Part shown: positions 29,688 through 37,625 of the stretch, piece by piece
Position numbering within the stretch: position 1 is the stretch's first letter
Layout of the letters: every line of letters begins with the position of its first letter
Source: an uncultured Succinatimonas sp.
GTDB lineage: Bacteria > Pseudomonadota > Gammaproteobacteria > Enterobacterales > Succinivibrionaceae
Direction of reading: 5' to 3'
Assembly (NCBI GenBank): GCA_900552905.1
Contig: USBR01000006.1
Coordinates: 1 to 37,679 of the forward strand
Length of the DNA: 37,679 nucleotides
The notes under the pieces: model-generated
What the model saw: only the letters and a program-made list of their open reading frames with translations
Databases searched by the model: none
Told to the model about the DNA's origin: nothing
Translations under genes and position numbers: made by a program

Positions 29688-29715
29688 TTGAAATTAGTAA
29701 AAGCTAGTATATAAT
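29688..29715 (+). promoter_or_regulatory. recA promoter
   Basis: TTGAAA (29688-29693) and TATAAT (29710-29715) are separated by 16 nt and lie about 37 nt before the recA ATG. No CTGT-N8-ACAG LexA site exists between mutS and recA. A different dyad, GTATAT-N9-ATATAC (29707-29727), covers the -10 and probable start point. Confidence 0.75.
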
Positions 29716-29751
29716 ATATCCATATACAAATTATATATTTTGGAGAAAGAT

Positions 29752-30906
29752 ATGGCAGAGCGTGCACCCAAACAAGCTAAGGTAAAGGCCCCGATTCAGG
29801 CAAAGGATCCCAAAAAGCAAAAGGCCTTAGAAGCTGCAATGGAGCAAATTGAGCGTCAATTTGGTAAGGGCGCGATTATGCGCTTAGGTCAAAATGAAAT
29901 TGTCGATATCGAGGCGATTCCGACGGGCTCTCTGACTTTAGATCTAGCCTTAGGTATTGGTGGTTTACCTATGGGTCGTATCATTGAAATCTATGGCCCT
30001 GAGTCCTCAGGTAAAACTACCCTCACCTTAGAGCTTATCGCTCAGGCGCAAAAATTAGGTAAGGTGTGTGCCTTTATCGATGCTGAGCACGCTTTAGATC
30101 CCTTATATGCCCGTAAATTAGGGGTACAGATTGAAGATGTGATCATCTCACAGCCAGATACCGGTGAGCAGGCTTTAGATATCTGCGAGACCTTAGTGCG
30201 CTCAGGCGGTGTCGATGTTTTAGTTATCGACTCTGTTGCCGCTTTAGTACCTAAGGCTGAAATCGAAGGCGATATGGGTGATAACCATGTCGGTCTGCAG
30301 GCGCGCTTAATGTCTCAGGCTTTAAGAAAGCTTACTGGTATTATTAAGCAAGCTAACTGCATGGTCGTCTTCATCAATCAGCTCCGTATGAAGATAGGCG
30401 TGATGTTTGGTAATCCTGAAACTACTACAGGTGGTAATGCTCTTAAGTATTATGCCTCTGTGCGTTTAGATATCCGCAAGGGTACCCCAGTTAAAGAAAA
30501 AGAGCAGATCATAGGTAATGAGACTAAGGTTAAGGTCGTCAAGAATAAGGTTGCACCTCCCTTTAAGACCGCTAATTTCCAGATCCTCTTTAATTATGGT
30601 ATCGCCAAAAATAGCGAGCTTATCGATTTAGGTGTCAGCGCTAAATTTGTTGAAAAGAGCGGCGCATGGTTTGCTTATAAGGGCAATAAGATAGGTCAAG
30701 GTAAGACTAATGCCATGCGTTATTTAGACGAGCATCCTGAGGTAGCCGATGAATTAGAGGCTCAGATCCGTGCTTTCTATAAGCAAAATAGCGATTATGA
30801 GCAGACAGCTGAAATCGGCGCTAATAATGAGGCTCCTGAGAGCATAGCTACAGAAGACGATATCAATGTCGAGGATCTCGTCACCCCAATCCCTGACGAT
30901 CTGTAA
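29752..30906 (+). CDS. recA: Recombinase RecA
   Basis: A strand-exchange ATPase and coprotease of the SOS response. It has 384 residues from the chosen start. The P-loop is G-P-E-S-S-G-K-T-T (82-90), about 16 residues later than in E. coli because of a Lys/Gln/Pro-rich N-terminal extension. [10 protein letters not shown] (loop 1/2 region) and [14 protein letters not shown] are intact. The C-terminal tail is long and acidic, as in proteobacterial RecA. The frame opens at TTG 29740, but GGAG (29742-29745) lies 6 nt before the ATG at 29752. recX follows by 2 nt. Confidence 0.98.
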   Translation: MAERAPKQAKVKAPIQAKDPKKQKALEAAMEQIERQFGKGAIMRLGQNEIVDIEAIPTGSLTLDLALGIGGLPMGRIIEIYGPESSGKTTLTLELIAQAQKLGKVCAFIDAEHALDPLYARKLGVQIEDVIISQPDTGEQALDICETLVRSGGVDVLVIDSVAALVPKAEIEGDMGDNHVGLQARLMSQALRKLTGIIKQANCMVVFINQLRMKIGVMFGNPETTTGGNALKYYASVRLDIRKGTPVKEKEQIIGNETKVKVVKNKVAPPFKTANFQILFNYGIAKNSELIDLGVSAKFVEKSGAWFAYKGNKIGQGKTNAMRYLDEHPEVADELEAQIRAFYKQNSDYEQTAEIGANNEAPESIATEDDINVEDLVTPIPDDL

Positions 30907-30908
30907 TT

Positions 30909-31370
30909 ATGAGCGCAGATCCCCAAGCTTTATATAAACGTGCACTCAATTATGCCTTAAGGCTATTGAGTGCACGCGAGTATTCGCGTTATGAGCTTAT
31001 TACTAAGCTTTTACAAAAATATCCTCAAGATTTGGCCCATCAAGCTTTAGCTTATTGTGATGAATACGGTTATGTCAGCGATGAGCGCTGTGCGCAGATG
31101 CTCATCAATCATATGTACAGTGCCCATTATGGGCCGATGCGCTTGAATTTAGAGGCCGCTAAAAGAAAAATCCCAACTTCGATAATCGAACCATTAGTGG
31201 CCAAGGTAGATTGGCTAAAAATTGCTTTAGAGCTTTTATATAAAAAGTATGCAGAGCTCCCCTCAGATCTTAAAGAGAGGCAAAAAATTTTGGCTTTTTT
31301 ATATCGTCGCGGTTTTAGTGCTGATATTTGTTATAAAGCTGTGGATAATTTTGATAAAGAGCAGTTTTAA
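30909..31370 (+). CDS. recX: Regulatory protein RecX
   Basis: A small helical inhibitor that blocks RecA filament growth. It has 153 residues, with the RecX repeats beginning A-L-N-Y-A-L-R-L-L-S-A-R-E-Y-S-R-Y-E-L and the motif Y-C-D-E-Y-G-Y-V-S-D-E-R-C-A. It starts two nt after the recA stop, with no clear ribosome site, so low, coupled expression is likely. No clear terminator follows it. Confidence 0.93.
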   Translation: MSADPQALYKRALNYALRLLSAREYSRYELITKLLQKYPQDLAHQALAYCDEYGYVSDERCAQMLINHMYSAHYGPMRLNLEAAKRKIPTSIIEPLVAKVDWLKIALELLYKKYAELPSDLKERQKILAFLYRRGFSADICYKAVDNFDKEQF

Positions 31371-31411
31371 GCGCTTTTTATGCCTAGCTTCGAGGCAGTT
31401 TGGCGCATAAA

Positions 31412-31440
31412 TTGTGGCTATATCACAAATTTGTTATAAA
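31412..31440 (+). promoter_or_regulatory. alaS promoter with extended -10
   Basis: TTGTGG (31412-31417), a 17-nt spacer and TATAAA (31435-31440) preceded by TGT. A dyad TTGTG-N7-CACAA (31412-31428) overlaps the -35. The transcript leader would be about 120 nt and holds a small hairpin near 31450-31466 (GCTGTG / CACAGC). Confidence 0.55.
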
Positions 31441-31569
31441 ATAGCAGGCAGTCGCTGTGAAGTGCACAGCCTGTGACGCTTGATTCTCAATACTAAGCCT
31501 AAGGCTCAGTGGTCACTTGAATATTTTTGTTCAAAGTTAAAAGCTTCCTATTATTTGGAAATTGCATTT

Positions 31570-34197
31570 ATGTATATGACAACCGATCAGATCCGTGAAG
31601 CGTATCTGAACTTCTTCAAAGAGCACGGCCACCAGGTGGTTCGTTCTAGCTCCTTAGTTCCCTATAACGATGCTACCTTGCTGTTCACTAATGCTGGTAT
31701 GAACCAGTTTAAGGACATCTACCTTGGCAAGGAAAAGAGAGATTATCTGCGCGCTACTACAGCACAGAAGTGCGTACGCGCCGGTGGTAAGCAAAACGAT
31801 TTAGATAACGTTGGTTATACTGCCCGTCACCATACCTTCTTTGAGATGTTAGGTAACTTCAGCTTCGGCGATTACTTCAAGAAAGAAGCTATCACCTATG
31901 CTTGGAAGCTCTTAACTGAAGTTTATATGCTCCCTAAAGAGTCCTTAATGGTTACCGTTTATGATAAGGACGATGAGGCCTACAATATTTGGCGCGATAT
32001 CATCGGTATTCCTGAGCATAAGATTGTGCGTATCGGTGACAATAAGGGCGGTGCCTTTAATTCTGACAACTTCTGGCAGATGGGTGATACCGGTCCTTGC
32101 GGTCCGTGCTCTGAGATTTTCTACGATCACGGTGAGGACGTACAGGGCGGCCCTCCGGGCTCTCCTGATGAGGATGGCGATCGTTTCATCGAGATTTGGA
32201 ACATCGTGTTCATGCAGTACAACCGTAAGATCGACGGCACCTTTGAGAAATTAGCTAAGCCTATGATCGATAATGGTTTAGGTTTAGAGCGTATTGCTGC
32301 GGTATTACAGGGTGTACACTCTAATTATGATATCGATCTCTTTGTTACCTTAGAGAAGGCTGCCGCTGAGATTTTAGGGGTTACTGACTTAAGCTCTAAG
32401 TCCTTACGCGTCATTGCCGATCATATCCGTTCTTGCTCCTTCCTCATTGCCGATGGTGTATTACCGTCTAATGAAGGTCGTGGCTATGTTTTACGCCGTA
32501 TCATCAGAAGAGCTGTCCGTCACGGCCGTCTCTTAGGTGCTAAGGACGTATTCTTCTATAAGCTTGTTGATACTTTAGCTTCTCTTATGGGTAAGGCCTA
32601 TCCTGAGCTCATCGAGCAGGGCGATCTCATCAAGCGTACCTTAAAGAAGGAAGAAGAGCAGTTCTTAAATACCTTAGATAGAGGTTTAGCTTTACTTGAA
32701 AATGAGCTTGTTAAATTAGGTGATGGTCGTACAGTTCCAGGTGACGTGGCCTTTAAGCTCTATGATACCTATGGCTTCCCGGCTGATTTAACCGCTGACG
32801 TTGTTCGTGATCGCGGTTATGTTGTCGATATGGACGGCTTTGATAAGTGCATGCAGGAGCAGAAGGCTCGTGCTAAGAGCGCCTCTACCTTCGGTATCGA
32901 TTACAATAAGCAACTTAAGATCACCGAGAACACTGAGTTCTTAGGTTATGACACCTTAAGCGCTGAGGCAACTGTAACTCACGTCATCAAGGATGGTGTT
33001 GATGTTGAAGCCGCTTCTACTGACGAGCGCGTCATCTTAGTCTTAGACAAGACTCCTTTCTATGGCGAGATGGGTGGTCAAGTCGGTGATAAGGGTGTTA
33101 TCCGCATGGGTAATAATATCTTTATTGTCGAGGATACCTTACACGTTGCTAAGGCTACCATTCACGTAGGTCACGTTGACTTAGGTGAGTTTAAGCCAGG
33201 TGATAAGGTTGTAGCTGCTGTTGATGCTGACAATCGTCGCGATATTGCCGCTCACCACACTGCAACTCACTTATTAGATGCCGCTTTACGTAAGGTTTTA
33301 GGTGATGAGGTAGCTCAGAAGGGCTCTTATGTTGCCGCCGATCGTTTACGCTTTGACTACTCTCATTCAAGCCCCTTAACTTTAGCTGAAAGACAGCAGG
33401 TTGTAGCCTTAGTTAACGAAGCTATTCGTACTAACTATGAGGTTAAGACTGAGATTATGGATCTCGATGCGGCTAAGAAATCTGGTGCTATTGCCTTATT
33501 CGATGAGAAGTATGACAGCAAGGTCCGCGTTGTTTCCACCGGTGATTTCTCTAAGGAATTATGTGGTGGTACCCACGCTCAGCGTACTGGTGATTTAGGC
33601 TCCTTCCTCATCATCTCCGATGAGTCCATTGCCTCCGGTATCCGTCGTATTGAAGCCTTAGTAGGTGCAGCTGCCGTTGAGTACGTGATGCACATGGTCC
33701 GCATGATTGCTAAGACCTCAAACCTCATGAAGACCGGTAGCGGTACTGATCTAACCGAGCGTGCTGAGCAACTCATTGCCCACGGCAAGGAGTTAGAGAA
33801 GCGTAATGAGGCCTTACAGAACAAGTTAGTCGCCTTTGAGTGCAATGGTCTTTATGACAAGGCTATTGATTTAGGTGATCTGAAGTTCATCTCCGGTGTG
33901 CTTGAGGATTGCTCTGTTAAGGATTTACGTATTGCCGCTGACAATCTGCGCAATCGTGCTAAGAGCTGTGTAGTAGTCTTAGCCTGCGTGGAAGAGGGCA
34001 AGGTCAGCCTTATCGCTGCTGTCAGCGCTGATAATGTCTCTAAGGTCAAGGCCGGCGACATTATTCGTACTGTAGCTCCGGTAATTGGCGGTAAGGGTGG
34101 TGGTCGTCCTGATTTAGCTCAGGCCGGCGGTAACAACCCTGAGGGCATCACTGAGTGCTTCAATCAGGCTTTAGCCTTAGTTAAGGGTAAGCTTTAA
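31570..34197 (+). CDS. alaS: Alanyl-tRNA synthetase
   Basis: A class II aminoacyl-tRNA synthetase with editing. From the chosen ATG it has 875 residues (E. coli 876). The N-terminal catalytic core has F-T-N-A-G-M-N-Q-F-K-D and R-R-I-I-R-R-A-V-R-H-G. The editing site is H563-x3-H567 (H-T-A-T-H-L-L) with C665-G-G-T-H669. A C-terminal G-G-K-G-G-G-R-P motif is present. The frame opens at 31480, but GGAA (31557-31560) is 9 nt from the ATG at 31570, and the family N-terminus starts there. A second ATG at 31576 is possible. Strong C-ending codon use suggests high expression. csrA begins one nt after the stop. Confidence 0.97.
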   Translation: MYMTTDQIREAYLNFFKEHGHQVVRSSSLVPYNDATLLFTNAGMNQFKDIYLGKEKRDYLRATTAQKCVRAGGKQNDLDNVGYTARHHTFFEMLGNFSFGDYFKKEAITYAWKLLTEVYMLPKESLMVTVYDKDDEAYNIWRDIIGIPEHKIVRIGDNKGGAFNSDNFWQMGDTGPCGPCSEIFYDHGEDVQGGPPGSPDEDGDRFIEIWNIVFMQYNRKIDGTFEKLAKPMIDNGLGLERIAAVLQGVHSNYDIDLFVTLEKAAAEILGVTDLSSKSLRVIADHIRSCSFLIADGVLPSNEGRGYVLRRIIRRAVRHGRLLGAKDVFFYKLVDTLASLMGKAYPELIEQGDLIKRTLKKEEEQFLNTLDRGLALLENELVKLGDGRTVPGDVAFKLYDTYGFPADLTADVVRDRGYVVDMDGFDKCMQEQKARAKSASTFGIDYNKQLKITENTEFLGYDTLSAEATVTHVIKDGVDVEAASTDERVILVLDKTPFYGEMGGQVGDKGVIRMGNNIFIVEDTLHVAKATIHVGHVDLGEFKPGDKVVAAVDADNRRDIAAHHTATHLLDAALRKVLGDEVAQKGSYVAADRLRFDYSHSSPLTLAERQQVVALVNEAIRTNYEVKTEIMDLDAAKKSGAIALFDEKYDSKVRVVSTGDFSKELCGGTHAQRTGDLGSFLIISDESIASGIRRIEALVGAAAVEYVMHMVRMIAKTSNLMKTGSGTDLTERAEQLIAHGKELEKRNEALQNKLVAFECNGLYDKAIDLGDLKFISGVLEDCSVKDLRIAADNLRNRAKSCVVVLACVEEGKVSLIAAVSADNVSKVKAGDIIRTVAPVIGGKGGGRPDLAQAGGNNPEGITECFNQALALVKGKL

Positions 34198-34198
34198 G

Positions 34199-34387
34199 AT
34201 GTTGGTAATATCCCTAAAACCCGGAGAACAACTACGGATCGGACGGGATATTACCGTAAAGATCCTTAAAAGCAATTCAGGCATGGTGCGCCTTGGAGTC
34301 GAGGCGCCAGCTACACTTAAGGTGGCGCGCGAGCAGGAGCACCATGAAATTTCAGAAAAAAACAAAAAAACTGAAAATAAAACTTGA
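34199..34387 (+). CDS. csrA: Carbon storage regulator CsrA (divergent)
   Basis: A small dimeric RNA-binding regulator of translation and mRNA stability. It has 62 residues and the CsrA fold pattern (M-L-V-I, P-G-E-Q-L-R-I-G, I-T-V-K-I-L, V-R-L-G-V-E-A-P, V-A-R-E). The position after alaS and before tRNA-Ser is as in E. coli. Compared with E. coli CsrA, Leu4 is Ile, Arg6 is Leu and Arg7 is Lys, while Arg44 is kept. These lie on the RNA-binding edge, so specificity or affinity may differ. The C-terminal tail is Lys/Glu/Asn-rich. Start spacing to AAGGG in the alaS end is long, suggesting coupled translation. Confidence 0.9.
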   Translation: MLVISLKPGEQLRIGRDITVKILKSNSGMVRLGVEAPATLKVAREQEHHEISEKNKKTENKT

Positions 34388-34412
34388 CAAAAATTTAACA
34401 ACACTAGATAAT
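34384..34412 (+). promoter_or_regulatory. tRNA-Ser promoter overlapping the csrA stop
   Basis: TTGACA (34384-34389, perfect consensus) is 17 nt from GATAAT (34407-34412, 5 of 6). The -35 covers the csrA TGA stop (34385-34387). Initiation would be about 15 nt before the mature tRNA. Confidence 0.8.
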
Positions 34413-34434
34413 AATCACGCTTAAAAATTCTCGT

Positions 34435-34529
34435 GGATAGATGACCGAGAGGCTGAAGGTACTCCCCTGCTAAGGGAGCATACGAGTATAAAGCTTGTAT
34501 CGAGGGTTCGAATCCCTCTCTATCCGCCA
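34435..34529 (+). tRNA. tRNA-Ser (anticodon GCU)
   Basis: A 95-nt tRNA. The acceptor GGATAGA pairs with TCTATCC, the discriminator is G and CCA is encoded. The anticodon stem CTCCC/GGGAG holds loop CTGCTAA, so the anticodon is GCT, reading AGC and AGU. A long variable arm is present, as for class II tRNA-Ser. The T loop is GGTTCGAATCC-like. It lies behind csrA, as serV does in E. coli. Confidence 0.96.
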
Positions 34530-34542
34530 GAGAAAAAAAAGC

Positions 34543-34570
34543 TTGCAATATTTTAAAAAACTGTTAAGAT
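34543..34570 (+). promoter_or_regulatory. Promoter of the tRNA-Arg pair
   Basis: TTGCAA (34543-34548), a 16-nt spacer and TAAGAT (34565-34570) with a TGT extension. The discriminator after the -10 is GC-rich (GCGCC), a feature of stringently controlled stable-RNA promoters. A 7-bp dyad, GCAATAT/ATATTGC, spans the same region. Confidence 0.6.
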
Positions 34571-34592
34571 ATTGCGCCGTGATGAACGGAAT

Positions 34593-34669
34593 GCACCAGT
34601 AGCTCAGCTGGATAGAGTAATCGGCTACGAACCGATCGGTCAGGGGTTCGAATCCCTTCTGGTGCGCCA
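34593..34669 (+). tRNA. tRNA-Arg (anticodon ACG), copy 1
   Basis: A 77-nt tRNA. The acceptor GCACCAG pairs with CTGGTGC, the discriminator is G and CCA is encoded. The anticodon loop CTACGAA is closed by TCGG/CCGA. The wobble A is expected to become inosine, reading CGU, CGC and CGA. Same type and place as the E. coli argVYZQ genes. Confidence 0.97.
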
Positions 34670-34692
34670 CTTCGTTTATTACCCATCTCTGC

Positions 34693-34769
34693 GCACCAGT
34701 AGCTCAGCTGGATAGAGTAATCGGCTACGAACCGATCGGTCAGGGGTTCGAATCCCTTCTGGTGCGCCA
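34693..34769 (+). tRNA. tRNA-Arg (anticodon ACG), copy 2
   Basis: Base-for-base identical to the first copy and placed exactly 100 bp further on, with a 23-nt spacer and no promoter between. The two are probably cotranscribed and separated by processing. Confidence 0.97.
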
Positions 34770-34777
34770 TTCCTTCT

Positions 34778-34817
34778 AAAAATCCCCAAACTTAGTAAAA
34801 ACAAGCTTAGGATTTTT
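34778..34817 (+). terminator. Possible terminator of the tRNA-Arg unit
   Basis: AAAAATCC (34778-34785) and GGATTTTT (34810-34817) form an 8-bp AT-rich stem with a 24-nt loop. The T run is part of the stem, so this is a weak candidate. The rest of the gap to dnaB shows only the dnaB promoter and a small TTACC/GGTAA repeat. Confidence 0.35.
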
Positions 34818-34897
34818 GTCTGTGTAATTCCTTACTATTTTTAGTATTAAATCTATATAAATCATATAGTTACCTTTAAGGGTAATTCTTTACGGTC

Positions 34898-34926
34898 TTG
34901 AATATCATGGCTAGCACCGGTAAAAT
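34898..34926 (+). promoter_or_regulatory. dnaB promoter
   Basis: TTGAAT (34898-34903), a 17-nt spacer and TAAAAT (34921-34926). The dnaB ATG is 26 nt beyond the -10, with GGAG in between. Confidence 0.65.
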
Positions 34927-34951
34927 AATGCTCTGTAAATAGGAGAGCGTT

Positions 34952-36403
34952 ATGTCAGATCAGAGTTACGGCAAGCGTCAATGGCAAAAACGCCGTGACG
35001 ATATAAATACATCCCGCGAAATCCCTAAAAGCCCAGAGGCTGAACAGCATCTCTTAGGTGCATTATTGCTCGATGCTTCCTTGCTCTCCCGTATCTCTGA
35101 GGATATAGGTCATCTGTCTAAAGATGACTTCTTTGTAGAGCGTAATCGTTTCGTTTATGAGGCGATCATGCATCGCGCAGCCGTAAGTGATGATTTTGAC
35201 ACTACGGTTATCTGTTCTGATTTAGAAAATTCTGGCCTTATCGATAAGGTAGGTGGCAAGAGCTATGTCGCCTCTTTAACTGATAATGTAGGTCCTATTT
35301 CTGCTATCACTGAATACGCGCGTATTATCCGTGACACTTCCCGTCGCCGTCAGCTCATTTCAGTTGCTGAGCATATTGAATCTATAGGTTATGCCCCAGA
35401 AGGACGTAAGGTCGATGAGCTTTATGATGAGGCTCAGGGTTTAGTCTTTACGCTTTCAGAGAAAAACGCCCATACCGATAATGGTCCGCGCACTATGACC
35501 GATGTGGCCTTAGCTCTTATCAATAAGATTAAGAGCGATATGGCTTTAGGCTCTAGGATGCGCGGTATTGCCACTGGTTTTAGCGGTTTAGATAATCTGA
35601 CCTCAGGTTTACAGGGTGGTTCTTTAAATATTATTGCCGCCCGTCCGGGTATCGGTAAAACCTCCTTTGCGATGAATATTGTTGAAAACATCGCCATGAA
35701 TCCTGACAATCATAAGCCTGCTTTAGTCTTCTCCTTAGAAATGCCGTCAGAGCAGATCGCTTTACGTATGCTCTCAACTTTCGGGCGCGTGCCGATGAAG
35801 GAATTAAGCTTAGGCAATGTCACCCCTGCGCAATGGCATGATATTGTGCGTAAGGTAGTCCTGCTTGCCGATGATGATGGCTCAGGTAATCGTAAAAATA
35901 AGCTTTATATCGATGATTCAGGCGATCTCACCCCTTTAGAATTAAGATCCCGTGCCCGTAAGATTGCTGCCGATAATGGTGGTCTGTCGGTCATCATGAT
36001 CGATTATATTCAGTTGATGAAGGGTCAAACTAAGGCTGAAAACCGCAGCTTAGAGGTAGGTGAAATCTCGCGTTCCTTAAAGCTTTTAGCTAAGGAACTC
36101 AATGTGCCGGTAATTGCTCTCTCGCAGTTAAATCGTGAAGTTGAAGGCCGTAAAGATCACCGCCCGATGAACTCTGATCTGCGTGAATCAGGCTCCTTAG
36201 AGCAGGATGCGGATTTGATTTTATTTTTACACCGTGAGTCAGTATATAAAGATCGCAATGCCTCAGATGTCGATGAAAGTGAGGCTAAACTCATTGTCAG
36301 CAAAAACCGTAACGGTGCAACGGGCGATATCGATCTGCAATTTCAGGGTGCTTATACAGCCTTCTACGATAAAGCTGATCCTAATGCAACCTACGATCAA
36401 TAG
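34952..36403 (+). CDS. dnaB: Replicative DNA helicase DnaB
   Basis: The hexameric 5'-3' helicase of the replication fork. It has 483 residues. The N-terminal domain begins P-K-S-P-E-A-E-Q-H-L-L-G-A-L-L-L-D. Walker A is A-R-P-G-I-G-K-T (230-237, Lys236), Walker B is V-I-M-I-D-Y-I-Q-L-M, and the S-Q-L-N-R-E-V-E-G-R and D-L-R-E-S-G-S-L-E-Q-D-A-D motifs are intact. No intein is present. GGAG lies ahead of the ATG. alr follows on the same strand, as in E. coli. Confidence 0.98.
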   Translation: MSDQSYGKRQWQKRRDDINTSREIPKSPEAEQHLLGALLLDASLLSRISEDIGHLSKDDFFVERNRFVYEAIMHRAAVSDDFDTTVICSDLENSGLIDKVGGKSYVASLTDNVGPISAITEYARIIRDTSRRRQLISVAEHIESIGYAPEGRKVDELYDEAQGLVFTLSEKNAHTDNGPRTMTDVALALINKIKSDMALGSRMRGIATGFSGLDNLTSGLQGGSLNIIAARPGIGKTSFAMNIVENIAMNPDNHKPALVFSLEMPSEQIALRMLSTFGRVPMKELSLGNVTPAQWHDIVRKVVLLADDDGSGNRKNKLYIDDSGDLTPLELRSRARKIAADNGGLSVIMIDYIQLMKGQTKAENRSLEVGEISRSLKLLAKELNVPVIALSQLNREVEGRKDHRPMNSDLRESGSLEQDADLILFLHRESVYKDRNASDVDESEAKLIVSKNRNGATGDIDLQFQGAYTAFYDKADPNATYDQ

Positions 36404-36437
36404 CGCTTTTCTTAACTGAATTACCTAGAGTTAAAGA

Positions 36438-36446
36438 TGTTATAAT
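36438..36446 (+). promoter_or_regulatory. Extended -10 promoter of alr
   Basis: TGTTATAAT, with TATAAT at 36441-36446. No good -35 is seen at 16-18 nt. It implies an alr leader of about 85 nt. Confidence 0.55.
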
Positions 36447-36461
36447 GCTGAGCTTAAGCTT

Positions 36462-36484
36462 ATGCTTTTGAGCATTAAAAGCAT
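36462..36484 (+). other. Hairpin in the alr leader
   Basis: ATGCTTTT (36462-36469) and AAAAGCAT (36477-36484) form a perfect 8-bp stem with loop GAGCATT. No T tract follows, so it is not a terminator. It lies between the likely start point and the alr ribosome site. Confidence 0.5.
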
Positions 36485-36537
36485 GTTTAGAATAAAATTT
36501 CTGTGCTAAGGCATAGAAGAGTAGGATTTTTTAGTAA

Positions 36538-37620
36538 ATGAAAGCCGTTACCGCCTATATAGATACACAGGCGCTTATAGACAACGTCAGAGTAATCAGA
36601 AATAAAGTACCTGCATCTAAAATTATTGCAGTAGTTAAGGCTAATGCCTATGGCCATGGCCTTTACCCGATCGCCAATGCCTTATCTGAAGAAGCCGATG
36701 CCTTTGCCGTATCCCGCATCGGTGAGGCTATGAGTCTGCGCAATCAGGGTATTGTAAAGCCGATTGTCTTATTAGAAGGCTTTTATAATGACAGTGAGGT
36801 TGAGCTTATTTCCCGCTATGATCTCTATACTGCCGTTCACGATCTTGAACAAGTTGAAGCTATTGAAAGAGCGAATATCGACAAGAGCATCCATGTATGG
36901 GTAAAAGTTGATATCGGTATGCATCGTTTAGGCTCGTGCGCAATGGACGAGATTTTAGAGATTAAACGCCGTTTAGAGGCTTGCCCTAAGGTGCGCAAAC
37001 CCTTAGGACTGATTTCTCATCTGAGTGTTGCCGATACCCCCTCTGAGAGTGAATACAATCAAAAAGAATTAGATACCTTCTTTGAAATTGCCAAGAATTT
37101 CGAGGGTGAATTATCCTTAGGAAATTCTGCTGGCATCTACAAGTGGCCTCAGTCTCATACTAATTGGGTACGTCCTGGCATTATTATGTACGGTATTTCG
37201 CCTTTTGAGGATAGCGTCGGAACTGATTTAGGTCTAAAGCCGGTCATGACTTTAAAGAGCTCTTTAATTGCTAAACATAAGATTAAAAAAGGCGATAAGG
37301 TCGGTTATGGCGCCGCTTGGGTAGCTCCGCATGATACGGTTTTAGGTATTGTCGCTACCGGTTATGGCGATGGTTATCCGCGTACTGCTCCTAATGGAAC
37401 ACCGGTACTTATCAATGGTCGAGAAGTTCCGACTGCAGGTCACGTATGCATGGATATGCTCTTTGTGGATTTAGGTCCTGAGTCTCAGGATAAGATAGGT
37501 GATGAGGTCGTGCTCTGGGGTAAGGGCTTACCGGTTGAAGTCATCGCTCGCCTATGTGGCACTATTCCTTATGAATTAGTCTGTCACATCATGCCGCGCG
37601 TGAGCGTCGAGTTCAATTAA
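36538..37620 (+). CDS. alr: Alanine racemase
   Basis: A PLP enzyme that makes D-alanine for peptidoglycan. It has 360 residues. The PLP lysine is Lys34 in V-V-K-A-N-A-Y-G-H-G, and the catalytic tyrosine is Tyr257 in V-G-Y-G-A-A-W. R-P-G-I-I-M-Y-G-I-S-P and C-M-D-M-L-F-V-D-L are family blocks. AGGA lies 11 nt before the ATG, which is a long spacing. The dnaB-alr order fits alr, and no second paralogue is in the window. Confidence 0.96.
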   Translation: MKAVTAYIDTQALIDNVRVIRNKVPASKIIAVVKANAYGHGLYPIANALSEEADAFAVSRIGEAMSLRNQGIVKPIVLLEGFYNDSEVELISRYDLYTAVHDLEQVEAIERANIDKSIHVWVKVDIGMHRLGSCAMDEILEIKRRLEACPKVRKPLGLISHLSVADTPSESEYNQKELDTFFEIAKNFEGELSLGNSAGIYKWPQSHTNWVRPGIIMYGISPFEDSVGTDLGLKPVMTLKSSLIAKHKIKKGDKVGYGAAWVAPHDTVLGIVATGYGDGYPRTAPNGTPVLINGREVPTAGHVCMDMLFVDLGPESQDKIGDEVVLWGKGLPVEVIARLCGTIPYELVCHIMPRVSVEFN

Positions 37621-37625
37621 AAATC

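Noticed and set aside
29695..29709. Non-enteric LexA box (TTAG-type) before recA from the TAGTA repeats
   Set aside because: The two TAGTA copies are direct repeats, not the inverted arrangement needed.
31412..31428. CRP site before alaS
   Set aside because: The half-sites resemble TGTGA/TCACA, but the inner spacing is one base short and the first half has a mismatch.
34470..34770. Minus-strand open frames over the tRNAs, with a repeated G-F-E-P-L-T-D-R-F protein start
   Set aside because: They are antisense readings of the tRNA genes. The repeat comes from the two identical tRNA-Arg copies; this is a well-known false protein family.
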